A DNA stretch of 64,000 nt from the NCBI RefSeq assembly GCF_000757905.1, contig NZ_JRLH01000004.1. The stretch is one strand, 5' to 3'. Made by a program: the position numbers and the translations under genes. How positions within the stretch are numbered: the first letter of the stretch is position 1; every line of letters begins with the position of its first letter. The stretch comes from Arsenophonus nilaparvatae. GTDB taxonomy: Bacteria > Pseudomonadota > Gammaproteobacteria > Enterobacterales > Enterobacteriaceae. Below the pieces are notes generated by a model. The model was not told where the DNA came from and made no database searches. It saw only the letters and a program-made list of their open reading frames with translations. Below, piece after piece: positions 51,789 through 61,283 of the stretch.

Positions 51789-52498
51789 TAACAAAAAGTC
51801 TTACCGAAGCAATATTTAATCACGTTAAAACGGCATTTCCGCAAGAAGCCTGTGGCGTTATTTGTCAAAAAAGCCGTGTAAAACGTTATTTTCCTTGCCG
51901 TAATCTTGCTGCAAATCCGACTGAAAGTTTTGAATTGTCACCGGAAGACTACACTAATGCGGAAGACTGGGGAGCGCCTGTTGCTATTGTGCATTCTCAT
52001 TGTGGCAACGGTGTGACGACGCAACCGAGTGAAATTGATAATTTGCAATGCAATGCGAGTGAATTACCGTGGATAATTGTGTCATGGCCTGAGGGGGATT
52101 TGCGCATTATTCAACCAAGAGGGGAGCGTGAATTAACCGGTCGGGCATTTGTTTTGGGTTACGCCGATTGCTGGACGCTGATTGTTGATTATTTTCGTCA
52201 AGAACACGGTATTACATTGCATAATTATAGTGTCCCTTATCCATGGTGGGAGCAAGGTGAAAACCGTTATATGGAGAATTTCACCAAAGAAGGTTTCGTT
52301 GAAATTAATGACACACCAAAAGTAAGTGATGTGGTCATTATGCAGGTTCAGGCTGATGTCGCCAATCATGCCGGTATTTTGCTGGATAACGGCATGCTGC
52401 TGCATCATCTGTACGGGCAATTAAGCCGTGTCACGCCCTACAGTGATTACTGGCGCCACCGCACCGTCAAGATTGTCAGAAGGAAAGAATCGGCATGA
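51785..52498 (+). CDS. Tail assembly protein K (JAMM + NlpC/P60)
   Basis: 237 aa. N-terminal JAB/MPN-type peptidase with EACGVIC and VHSHCGNGVTTQPSEIDNLQ, then a C-terminal NlpC/P60 domain with the catalytic Cys in YADCWTLIVDYF and His in VANHAGILLDNG. Needed for tail-tip assembly or for peptidoglycan opening. Confidence 0.88.
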   Translation: MITKSLTEAIFNHVKTAFPQEACGVICQKSRVKRYFPCRNLAANPTESFELSPEDYTNAEDWGAPVAIVHSHCGNGVTTQPSEIDNLQCNASELPWIIVSWPEGDLRIIQPRGERELTGRAFVLGYADCWTLIVDYFRQEHGITLHNYSVPYPWWEQGENRYMENFTKEGFVEINDTPKVSDVVIMQVQADVANHAGILLDNGMLLHHLYGQLSRVTPYSDYWRHRTVKIVRRKESA

Positions 52499-53103
52499 GT
52501 GAACTAAAAACGGTTAGGCTGTATGGAAAACTGGGCGCAAAATATGGCCGCGTCCATCAACTGGCCATTAGCTCCCCAAGAGAAGCCATTAAAGCATTAT
52601 GTGTGCTTTACTCAGGCTTTGAGCGTTATCTGGCGGATGCGCATTTGAGAGGCGTAGCGTTTGCGGTCTTCAAGGGAAAGCGGAATATAGGCGAAGATGA
52701 GTTTCACCTTGATACAACACAAGATATTCGTATTGCCCCGATAATTAAAGGAAGCAAGAGCGGAGGGTTGTTCCAAACCGTATTAGGGGTAGCAATGATA
52801 GGAGCAGCAATGATGCTGGAACCTGCTGGGTGGGCAGCGTTTGGGGCAGCTGGCTTCATGGGCGGCGCATTAGCTATGGGTGCGGCATCAATGGCATTAG
52901 GCGGTATAGCGCAAATGTTGTCACCGCAACCGCCCGGGGCTTCCGTTCGTCAGGACGCCGATAATAAACCGTCTTATGCGTTTGGCGGTGCGGTGAATAC
53001 GACAGCGCAAGGCAATCCAGTGCCGTTATTGTATACCTTGGATAGAAAAGAGATAGGCGGGGCAATCATATCCGCTGGGATTTACACCGAAGACCAAAGA
53101 TAA
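52495..53103 (+). CDS. Tail assembly protein I
   Basis: 202 aa of the lambda gpI family: VRLYGKLGAKYGRVHQLAIS, SPREAIKALC; then a Gly/Ala-rich hydrophobic middle (WAAFGAAGFMGGALAMGAAS) and SPQPPGAS. Precedes the host-specificity gene. Confidence 0.88.
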   Translation: MSELKTVRLYGKLGAKYGRVHQLAISSPREAIKALCVLYSGFERYLADAHLRGVAFAVFKGKRNIGEDEFHLDTTQDIRIAPIIKGSKSGGLFQTVLGVAMIGAAMMLEPAGWAAFGAAGFMGGALAMGAASMALGGIAQMLSPQPPGASVRQDADNKPSYAFGGAVNTTAQGNPVPLLYTLDRKEIGGAIISAGIYTEDQR

Positions 53104-53123
53104 CATTCATTATGGACATTGAG

Positions 53124-53143
53124 TCGCTGAGGCGATTTTTTTT
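53124..53143 (+). terminator. Intrinsic terminator between tail I and J genes
   Basis: TCGC, TGAG, GCGA followed by nine T; a short stem but a long T-run. Confidence 0.65.
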
Positions 53144-53155
53144 TATGGGTGAAAT

Positions 53156-56100
53156 ATGACAAATCTTATTTTTGGGGCAAAAGGCGGTGATGGCGGTGGA
53201 CATAAACCGGTAGAGTCTCCTGATAGTTTGCTATCGGAATCAACCGCAAAATTACTCTTTGCTATTTCTGAGGGAGAAATTGCCGGAGGGTTAGATGCTA
53301 CCCGTATTTTTCTTGATGGTACGCCTATTGGTAATGCTGACGGCAGTAAAAACGTTGAGGGCGTGACGTGGGCGTTTCGTCCGGGCAGTGAGCAACAGGC
53401 CTACATCAAAGGTATTCCGTCAGTTGACAATGAAATTAGCATCAGCAGGGAGTTAAAAGATGAACAGCCGTATATCAGGTCGATAAATAATATCCAGCTA
53501 TCCGCTATTCGGTTACGTTTTTCGGTACCACAACTTCTTGAACAACATGATAATGGTGATACCTCCGGTTACCGCATTGATTATGCCATTGACCTGTCAG
53601 CGGATGGGCGTGGCTACAAGGAAGTGTTGCATGCTGCCTTTGATGGGAAAACAACCAGTGAATATCAGCGCACACACCGTATCGATTTGCCTGTAGCGAA
53701 AACCGGCTGGCAATTGCGTGTTCGTCGTCTCACTCCTAACAAAAATACGGCGCGAATTGCCGATAAAGTGGTTGTCGCCGCCATTACTGAGGTGATTGAC
53801 GCAAAATTAAGATATCCTAATACCGCTTTATTGTTTATCACCTTTGATGCAAGACAATTTAATAATCGCCTCCCTAAAGTCAGTTTGCGCCCCAAAGGGG
53901 GTTTGCTGGTAAAAGTACCCGCAAACTATGACCCTTTAAACCGAACTTATTCGGGCGTTTGGAATGGCACCTTTAAGCTGGCTGCGACGAACAATCCCGC
54001 CTGGATTTTTTATGACCTGGTCTTGAATAACCGTTACGGCTGTGGAGAGCGGATTAATAGCACGCAAATAGATAAATGGGATTTATACCAGATAGCCCAG
54101 TATTGCGATGAAAACGTTCCTGACGGTCAAGGTGGTTCAGGTAAAGAACCTCGCTTTTTATGTGATATTTATATTCAGTCTCAGGAATCGGCTTATCAGG
54201 TATTGCGTGATATTGCGGGCATTTTTAGAGGTATGACGTTTTGGGCGGATAATTCTGTCAACGCGGTGGCTGATATGCCCTCGGATGTCTTTCGGATTTT
54301 CACGCAAGCGAATATCGTCGATGGAAAGGTGATATATTCAGGCGGTAGTCAGCAAAACCGTTATACGCAGGTGCTGGTTTCCTATTCGGATGCCGATAAT
54401 CACAGTCATGATGGGATTGAGGCGGTCTCTGATAGCAAACTGCAGCGCCGTTATGGTGTGCGTAAAACGGATATTTCGGCGATTGGGTGCACTCGGCAAT
54501 CAGAAGCAAACCGACGTGGACGCTGGATATTATTAACCAATGCTTATGACAGGATGATTACCTTTTCAACAGGACTTGAAGGGGCTATTCCAACGCCTGG
54601 ACAGATTATAGGGGTAGCGGATGCAAATCTTGCAGGCCGCATTATTGGTGGTAGGATTTCTTCTGTTGATGAGCGAAAAATTACGCTCGACAGGCAGGCA
54701 GATGTTAAATCGGGTGACAGACTTATCATTAACTTACCCGATGGAAAATCAGAAGCAAGGACAGTCCAGACGGTTAACGACAATATTATCACTGTAACAA
54801 CCCGTTATTCTCAACCGATTGAAAAAAATGCGGTTTGGACAGTAGATGCTAATGACTTGGCAATTCAGCTTTATCGCGTAATTAGCCTTCAGGACAACGC
54901 CGATAATACCTATACCATCACGGGGACTTTCCATAATCCAGATAAATATGCGCATATTGATTCGGGCGCCAGGATTGATAAAAGACCCATTACTGTCATC
55001 CCGCCGGGTGTTCAATCGCCCCCTAAAAACGTACATATCTCTGCTTATACCCAAATCAGTCAAGGGATTGCTGTTACAACGTTAAGCGCTGACTGGGATG
55101 CCACAGAAAATGCGATTGCCTATGAGGCGCAATGGCGAAGAGGAAATAATAACTGGGTAAGTATACCTCGAACATCTACAGCCAGTTTTGAAGTTCAAGG
55201 GATATATGCCGGACGTTATCAGGTAAGAGTTAGAGCTATAAACTCATCGGATATCTCGTCAATCTGGGCGAATGCGCCTGAGACAACACTAAAAGGTAAG
55301 GAAGGCGAACCCCCTACACCTGTTAACTTCAGAGCTTCCACGTTGGTGTTTGGAATAAAGCTAGACTGGGGATTTAATGAAAAGACGGAAGACACGTTAA
55401 AAACAGAGATTCAGTACAGCGAAACGAATGACGGTGAAGGATTGATGTTACTGGCTGATATCCCTTATCCGTCAAAAAGCCATGAAATGTCAGGGTTGGC
55501 CGCAGGGACAGTCTTTTATTTTCGCGCAAGACTCGTTGATAAATCCGGTAACCAGTCACCGTGGACAGAATTTGTGCGGGGTGAGTCAGAATTCGATGCC
55601 AGCAGTATCATTGATGAAATTGATAAAAAAATTAACGATACGGAAGCGATTAAGCAGCTAAAGAAAGGGATAGACAGTAGCACAGAAGCGATACTGGAAA
55701 ACGCGAAGGGACTTAACGGCAATACGCAGTATTTCATGCGTCAAAACGGCAAGATGAAGGCGGAAATTGTCAGGGTTGACAATTATGTGGTAACCGAGAC
55801 TAAAGCCTTGGCTGAATCTATCCATCAGGTCAGAGCGACAGCAGATAAGTCCTGGGCAGCAGCGCAAAACTCGCTACAAGCCAAATATGACATGAAAAAG
55901 GGTGAGGCTTCTGCAACCTGGACATCGTTAGTCAAGATTGTTTATGACGGCGTCTCTTATGATGCAGGCATGGTGATTGGTGCTGAGCTTAAAAACGGTA
56001 AAGTCAGCACACAAATTGGCTTTAGTGCGCAAACCTTTATCGTTTACAACCCAAGCAATGGTAAAATGGAGCCGGTTTTTGCCATCAAAAACGGTCAGGT

Positions 56101-56359
56101 TTTTTTACGCACAATATTTATTGATAAAGGAACGATTGAAGAATTATTAATCGGCTCTGTTATTCAGTCAAAAAATTATCAGGCGGAAAACACGGGTTTC
56201 AAGATAGATAGTGAAACAGGTATCGCAGAGTTTAATCGCTTACTCATTAATAAAGACTTTAAAATCATGGGAGATGCCTCAAAAATTGTGTTAGATAATA
56301 GCGGGTTGGCCGTTTATCCCGCTTCGGGTGGGGTAATAAAGCTCGGCAGGAGGCCATAA
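53156..56359 (+). CDS. Tail tip / host specificity protein J
   Basis: 1067 aa. N-terminal baseplate part (SPDSLLSESTAKLLFAISEG, EIAGGLDATRIFLDGTPIGN), phage-tail_3-like middle (NNRYGCGERINSTQIDKWDL), two fibronectin type III-like modules (about 620-800: WRRGNNNWVSIPRTSTASFE, GRYQVRVRAINSSD) and a C-terminal segment as in gpJ. The protein sets host receptor choice. Overlaps the next gene by one base. Confidence 0.92.
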   Translation: MTNLIFGAKGGDGGGHKPVESPDSLLSESTAKLLFAISEGEIAGGLDATRIFLDGTPIGNADGSKNVEGVTWAFRPGSEQQAYIKGIPSVDNEISISRELKDEQPYIRSINNIQLSAIRLRFSVPQLLEQHDNGDTSGYRIDYAIDLSADGRGYKEVLHAAFDGKTTSEYQRTHRIDLPVAKTGWQLRVRRLTPNKNTARIADKVVVAAITEVIDAKLRYPNTALLFITFDARQFNNRLPKVSLRPKGGLLVKVPANYDPLNRTYSGVWNGTFKLAATNNPAWIFYDLVLNNRYGCGERINSTQIDKWDLYQIAQYCDENVPDGQGGSGKEPRFLCDIYIQSQESAYQVLRDIAGIFRGMTFWADNSVNAVADMPSDVFRIFTQANIVDGKVIYSGGSQQNRYTQVLVSYSDADNHSHDGIEAVSDSKLQRRYGVRKTDISAIGCTRQSEANRRGRWILLTNAYDRMITFSTGLEGAIPTPGQIIGVADANLAGRIIGGRISSVDERKITLDRQADVKSGDRLIINLPDGKSEARTVQTVNDNIITVTTRYSQPIEKNAVWTVDANDLAIQLYRVISLQDNADNTYTITGTFHNPDKYAHIDSGARIDKRPITVIPPGVQSPPKNVHISAYTQISQGIAVTTLSADWDATENAIAYEAQWRRGNNNWVSIPRTSTASFEVQGIYAGRYQVRVRAINSSDISSIWANAPETTLKGKEGEPPTPVNFRASTLVFGIKLDWGFNEKTEDTLKTEIQYSETNDGEGLMLLADIPYPSKSHEMSGLAAGTVFYFRARLVDKSGNQSPWTEFVRGESEFDASSIIDEIDKKINDTEAIKQLKKGIDSSTEAILENAKGLNGNTQYFMRQNGKMKAEIVRVDNYVVTETKALAESIHQVRATADKSWAAAQNSLQAKYDMKKGEASATWTSLVKIVYDGVSYDAGMVIGAELKNGKVSTQIGFSAQTFIVYNPSNGKMEPVFAIKNGQVFLRTIFIDKGTIEELLIGSVIQSKNYQAENTGFKIDSETGIAEFNRLLINKDFKIMGDASKIVLDNSGLAVYPASGGVIKLGRRP

Positions 56360-57390
56360 TGCCAGATTACGGTTTGTTTGTTGATTTGAAAGACGGTTTT
56401 AAAACCTTTGAAATAACCAGTAAAAGTCGAATACTGACAAAACTTTTAAGTACAAATAACCACGATCTAAAAAAAAGAGATCATAGCTTCACCATTCCTG
56501 AGGCAGATAAATATAATCTAATCATCGTCCCTAAAGTCATATCTAGACTTTATCAAGTATCCAGGAGTGATGCTGTACGTCAACTGAGACTTGAAAATAT
56601 ACGAGTTGAAGGAAATCAATTAAAGTGCAATTGGGATCGTTGGGGTATTCACTGGTTTTGGGGTGGCAGAGGCGGAGGGGTTTCAGAGCGAGGAACATTT
56701 TTGTACGGTGAACAGTACGAAAATGTGTATAAAATAGATGTTTATGGCTATCCAAAACAAGCAACGAGGGGTGACGATGGATTATTTATTGGTGGTTTAG
56801 GCAATGCAGTAGCAATAACTCAGCAATCAAAGTTAGGGTATTGTGTTTTTAGAAAGAAAATATCGATAAGTGCTAATGGCACTTATAAAATCCCTAACAC
56901 TGTTCCAAGTATTGGTAAAAGTCTCGTTTTTATTAGACCAACAAATCAAAATGCAGTTGTTTCTATCGCTAGAGACAATAAAAATATTTATAGCAATGCG
57001 AAAACAGAGGTTTACGTACTGGTATTCACGACGGATTTTACGCTAGTACCCGCGGATTACGGCCTACATATTTATAATACCAAAGGCACACTAAGTTATT
57101 CATCGCATTATTTGCCGTTTTTAGTCGGCGCTAATATCACATTAACCCAATGGGGAGTAACGGCGCCATTTGCACGCCCAATGTTACAAGCAAATGAATG
57201 TGCAGAAATGATAGATCGCGTCTATCAGGGCTGGACATATTGCAAAGCAGGCGGTTATCGTTTTCAAGGAAATAAAATAACTATTGAGCAGGGAAGAAAT
57301 CTTGAATGGGTATTTGTGGATACATCAGCCATTGATGATATTACTTATAGCACTCCCTCATACGTTATTGACTTCGATCTTTACTTCTAG
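56359..57390 (+). CDS. Phage tail-associated protein (343 aa)
   Basis: MPDYGLFVDLKDGFKTFEIT at the front resembles proteins found between J and tail fibre genes in Proteus/Providencia-type prophages. Beta-rich, no catalytic motif. Probably a tail tip or fibre-linked component; family named with low certainty. Confidence 0.65.
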   Translation: MPDYGLFVDLKDGFKTFEITSKSRILTKLLSTNNHDLKKRDHSFTIPEADKYNLIIVPKVISRLYQVSRSDAVRQLRLENIRVEGNQLKCNWDRWGIHWFWGGRGGGVSERGTFLYGEQYENVYKIDVYGYPKQATRGDDGLFIGGLGNAVAITQQSKLGYCVFRKKISISANGTYKIPNTVPSIGKSLVFIRPTNQNAVVSIARDNKNIYSNAKTEVYVLVFTTDFTLVPADYGLHIYNTKGTLSYSSHYLPFLVGANITLTQWGVTAPFARPMLQANECAEMIDRVYQGWTYCKAGGYRFQGNKITIEQGRNLEWVFVDTSAIDDITYSTPSYVIDFDLYF

Positions 57391-57399
57391 AGAAAAATT

Positions 57400-58680
57400 A
57401 TGATTTATTCAGATGGCACAATTACAACCGTGTCAGGCTCTTCTATTGTCAAAGGCACGGGCACGAAATGGAACAGTAATAACCCCCTGGTATCACCCGG
57501 CATGTTAATGTTGATTAAAAATGGTGACGTGAATTATCCTTACATGATATTGGCAGTCAACAGTGATACTGAATTAACGTTAGCAGATAAGCCGACTTTT
57601 AGCGCAACAGAGACCACTTACAGCATTAATCTCACTGAACCCAATAATAATTCTGACGCTGCACGCGCACTGGTTGCCGCTAACACTTACATCCTCTATT
57701 TTTTGCAAAACATGGATTTGTGGATGGGGGATAATGGTGTCGTTGAAATCACGTTGCCGAGCGGTAAAACAGTCAAGTTAGCGTCAATTAAAGCGCTACA
57801 AGCGCTAGTGGAAGGAAAAGCTGATGCAAGCAGTGTTGAAGAGATAAAAACAGCACTAGAAAGTCCCGCGGACAAAAAAAGCGTAGAAGACATAAACAAA
57901 ACCGTCGCAGATAAATTTGATAAAAATAGCGTTTTGCAAGCAGTAGGTAATGCTACTGATAAAGTCATGAGTCAAAAAGCATCCACTGATATTCTTGCGA
58001 AAAAAGATTCAAATGAACAACTTAGAGCTGGAAAAATAAGTGCCTCACATTCTACCGGTGACTCAGTTATATGGTTAGGAGATCCTAAAGAGGGTTATGA
58101 TTTAGTCTATGTCCGTTCATCTAAACGTGGTTTTATACGTAATAATAGGCTTAGCGTAGCCACTTATTTTCCAGATAAAGATGGAACATTTGCTTTATTG
58201 TCAGACATTCCAAAAATGATAGCGGATGCTAACGGTTTTTTTAAAAGAGCCTCGCCGATAGTAAAAATCCATCCCGATGGTAGTTTTGAAACCAGCGAAG
58301 AATCAGAAGGGGCAAGAGTCCAACGAACTGGAATGGGCAGCTATTTTATTTCCGGCGTCATGGGTTACAACGCTGATGGGGCGTGGGGAGTGAATGGAGG
58401 TGTTTCAGTACCCAAAGACATTAATGGGTTAGAACTTATCTACGTCAGAGACAAAATCTTATCCAATGGTGATACTGAGATTCAAACATTTCACCGACAA
58501 CACACCCATTTACCTAAAGATTTTCAAAATTGGCGAATTAAAGAAATTATTGACGGCAAACCATTTTATTACGCTGACGGTGAGCAGGTTGATATTCCAC
58601 CCTCGACATGGTTAGACGTGCGGGTGCAAATGCCCGTTGATTCAATTTGGGAGCAGCAGCAAAGATTGAAAGCGAAATAG
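57400..58680 (+). CDS. Tail fibre-type protein
   Basis: 426 aa. The N-terminal part (ITTVSGSSIVKGTGTKWNSN, TELTLADKPTF) is the usual tail-anchor start of short fibres; a helical segment with repeated SVEEIKTALESPADKKSVED follows, then a beta-rich tip. Likely the receptor-binding side or accessory fibre. Followed by 267 noncoding bases. Confidence 0.75.
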   Translation: MIYSDGTITTVSGSSIVKGTGTKWNSNNPLVSPGMLMLIKNGDVNYPYMILAVNSDTELTLADKPTFSATETTYSINLTEPNNNSDAARALVAANTYILYFLQNMDLWMGDNGVVEITLPSGKTVKLASIKALQALVEGKADASSVEEIKTALESPADKKSVEDINKTVADKFDKNSVLQAVGNATDKVMSQKASTDILAKKDSNEQLRAGKISASHSTGDSVIWLGDPKEGYDLVYVRSSKRGFIRNNRLSVATYFPDKDGTFALLSDIPKMIADANGFFKRASPIVKIHPDGSFETSEESEGARVQRTGMGSYFISGVMGYNADGAWGVNGGVSVPKDINGLELIYVRDKILSNGDTEIQTFHRQHTHLPKDFQNWRIKEIIDGKPFYYADGEQVDIPPSTWLDVRVQMPVDSIWEQQQRLKAK

Positions 58681-58947
58681 CCCTTCACAAAAATTTTTAT
58701 CTGAAAATCGGATACATTGAACATCAAAAAGACTTTCCTTCTTACTCGAAAATTTCGTTAGTTGATTAAACCCTATCATGGGATAGCGGGTGTGGTAAAC
58801 AACTTTTCACATTAAAAAATCGATCGAATCGATCAAAATAATTCATTTTATTTTTGTTTTGGATTCATGGAAAACTAAATACCCATGCGGCATTTAATTC
58901 TAAATGTCAGTTTTATTTAGTTAGATTAATCAAAAAATGGAGATAAA

Positions 58948-60120
58948 GTGAATAAAAAAACTATACTAGCCTGTGCGATTATGGGAATTCTGGAAAATGT
59001 TAACGCTGAAGAAGTTAAAACCGAGGGTGAGTTTTCAACAGTATTGGGTACAAAAGCCCAAGCTTCCGGATACGCAAGCACTGCTATTGGTGCGGAAAGT
59101 AAAGCCACCGGTGAGTTTTCATCAGCATTAGGTACAAGAGCCGAAGCTTCCGGATACCTAAGCACTGCTATTGGTGAAGAAAGTAAAGCCACCGGTGAGT
59201 TTTCATCAGCATTAGGTTTAAAAGCCGAAGCTTCCAGATACGCAAGCACTGCTATTGGTGAAGAAAGTAAAGCCACCGGTGAGTTTTCATCAGCATTAGG
59301 TTTAAAAGCCGAAGCTTCCAGATACGCAAGCACTGCTATTGGTGAAGAAAGTAAAGCCACCGGTGAGTTTTCATCAGCATTAGGTTTAAAAGCCGAAGCT
59401 TCCGGATACGCAAGCACTGCTATTGGTAAGGAAAGTAAAGCCACCTGTAAGTTTTCATCAGCATTAGGTACAAAAGCCGAAGCTTCCAGATACGCAAGCA
59501 CTGCTATTGGTGGAGGAAGTAAAGCCACCGGTAAGTTTTCATCAGCATTAGGTACAAAAGCCGAAGCTTCCAGATACGGAAGCACTGCTATTGGTGCGAG
59601 TAGTAAAGCGAAAAGAGAATATACAGAGAATCTAATTGATATGGTTAGAAATCAACTGAATGATCCCGATAAAAATGCATTAATTACAGAGCTCTCTGTT
59701 GGTTATATTGTTCAAGAGGATAAGAAAAGTGGCACTGCTGGTGTAAAAAAATTTAGTCAAATCACCCACGTTGCCCCGGGTACTGAAGACACCGATGTGG
59801 TTAATCTTTATCAAATGAATAGTGCAATAGAGAAGAAATTAAGCGATACACGGATAAATCATCTTGAGGATAAGTTATCGGAAACTAACACGAAAATTGA
59901 ACGAGGACTCGCGACCTCTGCGGCGCTGACCGGACTTTTCCAGCCTTATGGGGTCGGTAAAGTGAATTTCACGGCAAGTATTGGGGGGTATGGAGCTTCT
60001 CAGGCCCTGGCTGTTGGTACAGGCTACCGTATCACTGAAAATGCCGCCGTAAAAGCCGGGGTTGCTTATTCTGGCGGTAATCATGTGATGTATAACGCGT
60101 CATTTAATTTTGAGTGGTAA
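58948..60120 (+). CDS. YadA-type trimeric autotransporter adhesin
   Basis: 390 aa from a GTG (GGAGAT upstream). A signal-like start (MNKKTILACAIMGILENVNA) leads into seven head repeats of 28 residues of the form YASTAIGxxSKATGEFSSALG, a stalk (coiled coil DTRINHLEDKLSETNTKIER) and the C-terminal YadA anchor (FQPYGVGKVNFTASIGGYGA, ending FNFEW) that forms a trimeric barrel in the outer membrane. Placed after the tail fibre at the prophage edge, it is probably a lysogenic-conversion adhesin. Confidence 0.93.
   Translation: MNKKTILACAIMGILENVNAEEVKTEGEFSTVLGTKAQASGYASTAIGAESKATGEFSSALGTRAEASGYLSTAIGEESKATGEFSSALGLKAEASRYASTAIGEESKATGEFSSALGLKAEASRYASTAIGEESKATGEFSSALGLKAEASGYASTAIGKESKATCKFSSALGTKAEASRYASTAIGGGSKATGKFSSALGTKAEASRYGSTAIGASSKAKREYTENLIDMVRNQLNDPDKNALITELSVGYIVQEDKKSGTAGVKKFSQITHVAPGTEDTDVVNLYQMNSAIEKKLSDTRINHLEDKLSETNTKIERGLATSAALTGLFQPYGVGKVNFTASIGGYGASQALAVGTGYRITENAAVKAGVAYSGGNHVMYNASFNFEW
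59077..59580 (+). repeat. Six 84-bp tandem repeats in the adhesin gene
   Basis: AGCACTGCTATTGGT recurs at 59077, 59161, 59245, 59329, 59413, 59497 and 59581, exactly 84 bases (28 codons) apart. Units are nearly identical, so copy number can change by recombination without breaking the frame. Confidence 0.95.
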
Positions 60121-60202
60121 TCCTGTTAAGTCTTACAAGAGTCCCCAGAAAAAACGCTGGGTACTTTTACTGTTCTCAGTTGCCCATCACAGGGGCATCC
60201 TA

Positions 60203-60988
60203 TTAGCAGCGTTGGAGGAAATGGGTCAATTCCGCTTTATGCCAGTTTGATAGTGCACCATTTAGCATGAGCTGGTTATCCTGTGTAGTCTGAGATAACA
60301 AAGTTTCTATCTCAGCAATAACTCTATCTGCATTTTCGCGTTTGCGGATAATCTGTTTAATTGCTAATTTCTCTGCATCGGCTATTTTATCTTGAAGCTC
60401 TTCCGTGACATGCCAGATACGCTCACATTCCGTAGCGATAGAAGGGACTAGCCTGACTTCCATCGGATAAGGTGAGGGAATACCTGTGACTTCTCTTAAT
60501 GCATACCAGATAGCATGATTCCATGCATCTCTAAAACGAAAGTTTTGTGTTATCAGTGCAATGATACGAGCAAGATTTTGAGTATCTTTATTGCTGAATT
60601 TTTCGTTAGCTTCGGGTTGGTATTTTGGATGCTCGTACTTGCCTGTTTTACGGATAGAAGGCAGAACCTCATTTGTTACCCATTTACGAAAACGATGAGG
60701 GAGTGTTCCTTGTTTGACTGCATCACGGCAACGGAGTACTAAAGTGTACATGCCTGATTCAGAGATTATGTTAGTGTCACGATTTTGAACAACACCATTT
60801 GAGCTGGTGTAAGTTAAACTTACGTCAGTTTTTTCATCTTCATCTAAAGGTTTTAATGCCATACGAGAATTCGCAAGTTTTAACGCGTCACAAACATCCT
60901 GAGCAACAAACCATGGATCATTGTTTATAATAACAGTACAGATTATGTGATTCTCGAAAGTAAATGGTGTGGTAGATAATGTTGTCAT
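60203..60988 (-). CDS. Bro-N antirepressor-like protein (intact)
   Basis: 261 aa. The N-terminal Bro-N domain (DPWFVAQDVCDALKLANSRM, ...SESGMYTLVLRCRDAVKQGT, FRKWVTNEVLPSIRKTGKYE) joins a C-terminal domain (WNHAIWYALREVTGIPSPYP). GAGGT precedes the ATG. Antirepressors of this kind bind phage repressors and trigger induction. Related to the broken gene at 31738-32500. Its leader is highly structured. Confidence 0.87.
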   Translation of the reverse strand: MTTLSTTPFTFENHIICTVIINNDPWFVAQDVCDALKLANSRMALKPLDEDEKTDVSLTYTSSNGVVQNRDTNIISESGMYTLVLRCRDAVKQGTLPHRFRKWVTNEVLPSIRKTGKYEHPKYQPEANEKFSNKDTQNLARIIALITQNFRFRDAWNHAIWYALREVTGIPSPYPMEVRLVPSIATECERIWHVTEELQDKIADAEKLAIKQIIRKRENADRVIAEIETLLSQTTQDNQLMLNGALSNWHKAELTHFLQRC

Positions 60989-61030
60989 AATGACCTCATA
61001 CGGTATTTAAGAATATTGCTACCATTTAAG

Positions 61031-61068
61031 AGGCTAATCTTGGGTGGTAGCCCAGACAGGGTTAGCCT
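61031..61068 (-). promoter_or_regulatory. Nested hairpin in the leader of the Bro-N gene
   Basis: AGGCTAA/TTAGCCT encloses TGGG/CCCA; further short inverted repeats (GGGGAACCGTAAGGTTCGCC) follow toward 61108. Suggests RNA-level or antisense control of the antirepressor. Confidence 0.5.
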
Positions 61069-61139
61069 TACCGGATACCGTACCGGCGAACCTTACGGTT
61101 CCCCTACCTGAGCCACCATAGAAGTGGACTAAGGCGCAT

Positions 61140-61161
61140 AAAAAAACACGCTAATGCGTGT
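61140..61161 (-). terminator. Terminator after the KilA-N gene
   Basis: Read leftward: ACACGC, ATTA, GCGTGT and seven T. Ends the transcript of the 61284-62087 gene. Confidence 0.83.
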
Positions 61162-61283
61162 CAATTTACGACACGGTATTCCAGCGAGAGGCTAATCCCG
61201 ACATCTGATTTATTAGATGCAAGTAAACTATAGCGCATGATTTCTTCTTTCGTCAATAGTGATTTAAAATGTCAATGTTTTTA

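Noticed and set aside
59077..59580. Regular direct repeats that could suggest a CRISPR array
   Set aside because: The 84-base units are contiguous, lack spacers and stay in frame as adhesin head repeats.
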